Shown: positions 59,632-64,000 of the stretch, in pieces
How the letters are laid out: every line of letters begins with the position of its first letter
Numbering within the stretch: position 1 is the first letter of the stretch
Source of the DNA: Alphaproteobacteria bacterium
GTDB taxonomy: Bacteria; Pseudomonadota; Alphaproteobacteria; Rhizobiales; Xanthobacteraceae
Direction of reading: 5' to 3'
Length of the DNA: 64,000 nt
Assembly: GCA_037200445.1 (NCBI GenBank)
Contig: JBBCGH010000001.1
Coordinates: 5,406,001 to 5,470,000 of the forward strand
Notes under the pieces: generated by a model
What the model was told of the DNA's origin: nothing
The model's input: the letters and a program-made list of their open reading frames with translations, nothing else
Databases searched by the model: none
Translations under genes and position numbers: made by a program

Positions 59632-61347
59632 ATGGACGCGCGTACCCCGATGGAACACGGTGGCTCGGGCCGGAAGAAGAATCATCCGCGCCGCACGCCG
59701 AAGGGCCGCCAGGTCGATCCCCAGGCCCTCGATGAAGTGCGCGCGCTGCTCGGCGACAAACCGCGCCGACGCGATCTGCTGATCGAGCACCTGCATCTCA
59801 TCCAGGACAGATACGGTCACCTCAGCGCCGCGCATCTTGCGGCACTCGCCGCCGAGATGAAGCTTGCGCAGACCGAAGTGTATGAGGTCGCAACCTTCTA
59901 CGCGCACTTCGACGTCGTGAAGGAAGGCGAGGCTCCGCCTCCGCCGGTCACGGTGCGCGTGTGCGACTCGCTCTCCTGTGCGATGGCGGGCGCGGAGACA
60001 CTGCTCACTGATTTGCCGGCGAAACTCGGACCCAGCGTGCGCGTCGTGCGCGCACCCTGCATGGGTGCGTGCGACAGAGCGCCTGTCGCTGCGGTCGGGC
60101 ACGTGCAGGTAATGAAGGCCACCGAGGACAGCGTGACCACGGCCGCGCGCAAAAGCGCACACGCACATCCGCACAAGCCGCAGGTCGGCTTCGACGCGTA
60201 TCGCGCAGCGGGCGGTTACAAGCTGCTTGAGGACTGCCTCGCGGACCGCCGCACGCGTGAGGATACGATCAAGGCCGTCGACGATTCGGGCCTGCGCGGA
60301 CTGGGCGGCGCGGGCTTTCCGACGGGACGCAAATGGACGCTGGTGCGCCAGTCACCTGGGCCGCGCCTGATGGCGGTGAACGGCGACGAGGGCGAGCCCG
60401 GCACATTCAAGGACCGGCATTACCTCGGACTCGATCCGCACCGCTTCATCGAGGGCATGCTGATCGCCGCATGGGTGGTCGAGGCGGCCGACGTCTACGT
60501 CTATCTCCGCGACGAGTATCCCGAGCTGATCGAAATGCTGCGCGGGGATTTCGCACGCGTAAAGCAGGCGGGCCTCACGAAATACACGCGCATCCATCTG
60601 CGCCGGGGCGCGGGCGCCTACATCTGCGGCGAAGAGTCCGCGATGATCGAGAGTATCGAAGGCAAGCGCGGCCTGCCGCGTCATCGTCCGCCCTATGTGG
60701 CGCAGGTCGGGCTGTTCGGCCGTCCGACACTCGAGCAGAACATCGAGACGATGTTTTGGGTGCGCGATATCATCGAGAAAGGGGCCGCGTGGTTCACGTC
60801 GCATGGGCGGCGCGAGCGCAAAGGCTTCCGCTCATTCTCGGTCTCGGGCCGCGTGAAGAAGCCGGGCGTGGTGCTGGGACCCGCCGGTGTAACCGCGCGC
60901 GAACTGATCGACGAATACTGCGGCGGCATGGCAGACGGCCACACCTTCAAGGGCTACCTGCCGGGCGGCGCGTCAGGCGGCATCCTGCCCGCCTCGATGG
61001 CGGACGAGCCGCTCGATTTCGGCACGCTGGAAAAATACGGCTGCTTCGTGGGTTCCCACGCGGTTGTCATTCTGTCCGACAAGGACGACATCAAGGCCGT
61101 GGCGCTCAACCTGATGCGCTTCTTCGAGGACGAAAGCTGCGGCCAGTGCACGCCCTGCCGCGCCGGAACCGAGAAGGCCGTCAAGCTGATGGCAACCGGG
61201 CCATGGGATGAAGCGTTGCTGAACGAGCTCTCGACGGCGATGCGCGATGCCTCGATCTGTGGTCTCGGCCAGGCGGCGCCGAACCCGCTGACCTGCGTGT
61301 TCAAGTATTTCCGCGACGACCTAACCAAGCCCCTGGGCCACTGGTGA
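59632..61347 (+). CDS. fdsB: NAD-dependent formate dehydrogenase, fused gamma-beta (FdsG-FdsB) subunit
   Basis: Encodes 571 residues. Residues about 30-165 are the NuoE/FdsG-like [2Fe-2S] thioredoxin domain (cysteines 111, 116, 143, 147). Residues about 185-571 are the NuoF/FdsB-like diaphorase with the FMN and NADH loops [13 protein letters not shown] and [13 protein letters not shown], and a C-terminal [4Fe-4S] site (SCGQCTPC at 502-509 and Cys543). In Cupriavidus and Rhodobacter these are separate genes. The fused form is the type called Fdh1B in Methylobacterium. It passes electrons from the alpha subunit to NAD. AAGGG lies six bases before the ATG. Confidence 0.95.
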   Translation: MDARTPMEHGGSGRKKNHPRRTPKGRQVDPQALDEVRALLGDKPRRRDLLIEHLHLIQDRYGHLSAAHLAALAAEMKLAQTEVYEVATFYAHFDVVKEGEAPPPPVTVRVCDSLSCAMAGAETLLTDLPAKLGPSVRVVRAPCMGACDRAPVAAVGHVQVMKATEDSVTTAARKSAHAHPHKPQVGFDAYRAAGGYKLLEDCLADRRTREDTIKAVDDSGLRGLGGAGFPTGRKWTLVRQSPGPRLMAVNGDEGEPGTFKDRHYLGLDPHRFIEGMLIAAWVVEAADVYVYLRDEYPELIEMLRGDFARVKQAGLTKYTRIHLRRGAGAYICGEESAMIESIEGKRGLPRHRPPYVAQVGLFGRPTLEQNIETMFWVRDIIEKGAAWFTSHGRRERKGFRSFSVSGRVKKPGVVLGPAGVTARELIDEYCGGMADGHTFKGYLPGGASGGILPASMADEPLDFGTLEKYGCFVGSHAVVILSDKDDIKAVALNLMRFFEDESCGQCTPCRAGTEKAVKLMATGPWDEALLNELSTAMRDASICGLGQAAPNPLTCVFKYFRDDLTKPLGHW

Positions 61348-61351
61348 CACC

Positions 61352-64000
61352 ATGAACGATACCAACAAACCCGTCGGCTACGGCCACGACAAGAAGGGTG
61401 CGTCAGGTGGCGACACCAAGGTCGAAGGCCGGCCGAACGTCGCGCACACGGGACCCGCCGACAAGGTGCAGGGCAAGGGCGCAGGCGACGAGACCATTGC
61501 GTTTATCCTCGATGGCGAGGAAGTCCACGCGCGCAAGGGCGAAACCATCTGGCAGGTCGCCAAGCGCCAGGGCACCGACATTCCGCACCTCTGCTACGCA
61601 CCCGAGCCCGGCTACCGGCCGGACGGCAATTGCCGCGCCTGCATGGTCGAGATCGAGGGCGAGCGCGTGCTCGCGGCGAGTTGCATCCGCACGCCGAGCC
61701 CCGGCATGAAGGTGAAGAGCCAGTCGGACCGCGCCAAAACCGCTCGGAAAATGGTGTTCGAGCTGCTGATCTCCGACCAGCCCGACCGCAGCACTGAGGC
61801 GCACGATCCAGCGTCGAAGTTCTGGTCGTGGGCCGACCGCATGGGCATCGCGACAAGCCGCCTGCCCTCGCGCGAGAAACAGCCCGCACCCGACCGCAGC
61901 CACGTCGCGATGGCGGTCAATCTCGACGCGTGCATCCAGTGCAATCTGTGCGTCCGTGCCTGCCGCGAGGTGCAGGTCAACGACGTGATCGGCATGGCGG
62001 GGCGCGGCCACAACGAAAAGATCGTGTTCGACTTCGACGATCCGATGGGGAGCAGCACGTGCGTTGCGTGCGGTGAGTGCGTGCAGGCCTGCCCGACCGG
62101 CGCGCTGATGCCGGCGACCATGGTGGACGAGAACAACATCTATCTCGGCAAGCCCGACCGCACGGTCGACTCGGTCTGCCCTTATTGCGGCGTCGGCTGC
62201 CAGCTCACCTATCAGATCAAGGACGACAAGATCGTCGCGGTCGAGGGCAAGAATGGCCCCGCCAATCAGCAGCGGCTGTGCGTCAAGGGCCGCTTCGGCT
62301 TCGACTATGTGGCGAACCCGCAGCGCCTGCTCAAGCCGATGATCCGCAAAGACGGCGTGCCGAAGGTGCCGCACGAATTCATCGACCCGTCGAACCCATG
62401 GACGCATTTCCGCGAAGCCACCTGGGAGGAGGCGCTCGACCGCGCCGCCAACGGCCTGAAGAAAATCCGCGACCGCGACGGCGGCGATGCGCTCGCGGGC
62501 TTCGGTTCGGCCAAGGGCTCGAACGAAGAGGCCTATCTGTTCCAGAAGCTGATCCGCACCGGCTTCAGCACCAACAATGTCGACCACTGCACGCGGCTTT
62601 GCCACGCCTCGTCGGTATCGGCGCTGCTCGAAGGCGTCGGCTCGGCGGCGGTCACCGCCACGTTCAACGAGTGCAAGAATTCCGAAGTCATCATCGTGAT
62701 CGGCGCCAACCCGACCGAGAACCATCCGGTCGCCGCCACCTTCTTCAAGCAGGCCGCCAAGCGCGGCGCCAAGCTCGTCATCATGGACCCGCGCGGCACC
62801 GCGATGAAGCGGCACGCCTGGAAGATGATGCAATTCAAGAACGGCGCCGATGTCGCGATGCTCAACGCCATGTTGAACGTGATCGTCACCGAGAAGCTCT
62901 ACGACCAGCAATACATCCAGACTTACGTCGAGGGCTTCGACGCCTGGAAAAAGAACATCAAGGACTTCACGCCGGAGGAGATGGCGCCGATCTGCGGCAT
63001 CGATGCCGACACGCTGCGCGAGGTCGCGCGCGCCTATGCCCGCGCCGAGAGCGCGATCATCTTTTGGGGCATGGGCGTGTCGCAGCACACCCACGGCACC
63101 GACAATGCGCGCTGCCTGATCGCGCTCGCGCTGATCACCGGCCAGGTCGGCCGGCCCGGCACCGGGCTGCATCCGCTGCGCGGCCAGAACAACGTGCAGG
63201 GCGCATCCGACGCGGGGCTGATCCCGATGTTCTTCCCCGACTACAAGTCGGTCGAGAATCCGGAAGTCCGCGGCCAGTACGAGAAGGCCTGGGGCGTGAA
63301 GCTGCCGCCCAAGCGCGGCAAGACCGTGGTCGAGATCATGGACGCGGTCCATAACGACGAGATCAAGGGCATGTACATCGAGGGCGAGAACCCGGCGATG
63401 TCGGACCCCGACCTCAACCACGCACGCCAGGCGCTCGCGCACCTCGAACATCTGGTGGTGCAGGACCTCTTTCTCACCGAGACCGCCGTGTACGCGGACG
63501 TCGTACTGCCGGCGTCGGGCTGGCCCGAGAAGAGCGGCACCGTCACCAACACCAATCGTCAGGTGCAGATGGGTCGCCAGGCGATCCCGCTGCCCGGCGA
63601 CACGCGCCACGACATCTGGATCATCACCGAGATCGCCAACCGCATGGGCTGCGGCTGGAATTACAAAAGCGTCGGCGAGGTGTTCGACGAAATGGCCTCG
63701 ATGATGCCGGCGCTCGACAACATCACGTGGGATCGCGTCGACCGCGAATACGCCGTGACCTATCCTACGGACGGTCCGGATGTGCCGGGCCGCGACGTGG
63801 TGTTCGATGCCGGCTTCCCGCGGCCGGGCGGCTTTGCCAAGCTGGTCGCCACCAAGCTCCAGCCGCCTGACGAAGTGCCGGACGCCGAGTATCCGTTCAT
63901 CCTCTCGACCGGGCGCCAGCTCGAGCACTGGCACACCGGCTCGATGACGCGCCGCGCCACGGTGCTCGATGCGCTCGAGCCGAACGCGACCGTGCAGGTC
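61352..64000 (+). CDS. fdsA: NAD-dependent formate dehydrogenase alpha subunit (cut by window edge)
   Basis: 883 codons are in the window; the C-terminus lies beyond. An N-terminal [2Fe-2S] ferredoxin domain (cysteines 81, 94, 97, 111) is followed by two [4Fe-4S] sites (CIQCNLC + C204, and [11 protein letters not shown]) and the molybdopterin domain with CPYCGVGC plus Cys310. The metal-ligand residue is Cys417 in HCTRLCHAS, so it is a cysteine enzyme, not selenocysteine. It oxidises formate to CO2 with Mo- or W-bis-MGD. It starts 4 bases after the fused beta subunit. A non-conserved tail of about 45 residues precedes the ferredoxin domain. Confidence 0.95.
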   Translation, partial: MNDTNKPVGYGHDKKGASGGDTKVEGRPNVAHTGPADKVQGKGAGDETIAFILDGEEVHARKGETIWQVAKRQGTDIPHLCYAPEPGYRPDGNCRACMVEIEGERVLAASCIRTPSPGMKVKSQSDRAKTARKMVFELLISDQPDRSTEAHDPASKFWSWADRMGIATSRLPSREKQPAPDRSHVAMAVNLDACIQCNLCVRACREVQVNDVIGMAGRGHNEKIVFDFDDPMGSSTCVACGECVQACPTGALMPATMVDENNIYLGKPDRTVDSVCPYCGVGCQLTYQIKDDKIVAVEGKNGPANQQRLCVKGRFGFDYVANPQRLLKPMIRKDGVPKVPHEFIDPSNPWTHFREATWEEALDRAANGLKKIRDRDGGDALAGFGSAKGSNEEAYLFQKLIRTGFSTNNVDHCTRLCHASSVSALLEGVGSAAVTATFNECKNSEVIIVIGANPTENHPVAATFFKQAAKRGAKLVIMDPRGTAMKRHAWKMMQFKNGADVAMLNAMLNVIVTEKLYDQQYIQTYVEGFDAWKKNIKDFTPEEMAPICGIDADTLREVARAYARAESAIIFWGMGVSQHTHGTDNARCLIALALITGQVGRPGTGLHPLRGQNNVQGASDAGLIPMFFPDYKSVENPEVRGQYEKAWGVKLPPKRGKTVVEIMDAVHNDEIKGMYIEGENPAMSDPDLNHARQALAHLEHLVVQDLFLTETAVYADVVLPASGWPEKSGTVTNTNRQVQMGRQAIPLPGDTRHDIWIITEIANRMGCGWNYKSVGEVFDEMASMMPALDNITWDRVDREYAVTYPTDGPDVPGRDVVFDAGFPRPGGFAKLVATKLQPPDEVPDAEYPFILSTGRQLEHWHTGSMTRRATVLDALEPNATVQV

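Noticed and set aside
61403-63934. An 843-residue open frame on the minus strand
   Set aside because: It is a shadow of the formate dehydrogenase alpha gene, rich in Arg/Asp/His/Val without any domain; the plus strand carries clear iron-sulfur and molybdopterin motifs.
61352-64000. Selenocysteine at the formate dehydrogenase active site
   Set aside because: The codon at 62600-62602 is TGC (Cys417), not TGA.

Overview
The window is dense, high-GC chromosomal DNA. Gene content, start-codon usage (frequent GTG and TTG), interspersed palindromic repeats and a string of orphan Bug/TctC solute-binding proteins all suggest an alphaproteobacterium of the Hyphomicrobiales, near Bradyrhizobium, Rhodopseudomonas or Pseudolabrys. 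This placement is inferred from family resemblance, not from a database search. No rRNA, tRNA, CRISPR array, transposase or phage gene was seen.

Left part (1-24 kb). Housekeeping genes (partial ggt, rpmF, mtgA, msrB, ispG, zur) are mixed with small catabolic units. These include a frameshifted RraA-like gene, an oxalate-decarboxylase-like monocupin, a class II aldolase, a VOC protein overlapping a Bug protein, an epoxide hydrolase, a TauD-type dioxygenase, and kynureninase overlapping a second Bug protein. At 12.3-13.2 kb a DUF7662-like protein and a PIN-domain toxin form a likely toxin-antitoxin pair, followed by a decayed, less GC-rich gene. Then come 3-hydroxybutyrate dehydrogenase overlapping a patatin-like hydrolase, a macrodomain protein, a BKACE enzyme, a cyclase-family hydrolase, a HisD-like dehydrogenase and an SDR.

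Middle (24-42 kb). Accessory catabolism continues with an LLM flavin oxidoreductase, a Gfo/Idh/MocA oxidoreductase, a carboxymuconolactone-decarboxylase-like protein, a DapA-like aldolase, a GlcG-like protein and two beta-hydroxyacid dehydrogenases. A long plus-strand unit runs from a dehydrogenase through a CocE-type esterase and a complete branched-chain-amino-acid-type ABC transporter (livKHMGF) to an ACMSD-like amidohydrolase. Two FAD aromatic monooxygenases and a cupin follow.

Right part (42-64 kb). This is a large oxalate and formate (C1) locus. It holds an OxlT-like antiporter, a tripartite tricarboxylate transporter (tctCBA), a GntR/FCD regulator, oxalyl-CoA decarboxylase (oxc), formyl-CoA transferase (frc) with a histone-H1-like N-terminal tail, a stand-alone 10-formyl-THF-hydrolase-type formyltransferase, formate-THF ligase (fhs), a GST, a second OFA antiporter, two tandem LysR regulators and the NAD-linked formate dehydrogenase genes. 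The formate dehydrogenase consists of a fused gamma-beta subunit and a molybdopterin alpha subunit cut off by the window edge. Together they encode oxalate entry, activation to oxalyl-CoA, decarboxylation to formyl-CoA, formate release, then NADH production or assimilation through THF. A shared 14-base motif upstream of the antiporter and tctC, with a related one before gntR, suggests one regulon. Palindromic repeats of several unrelated families sit at gene junctions here, including three close copies of one family.
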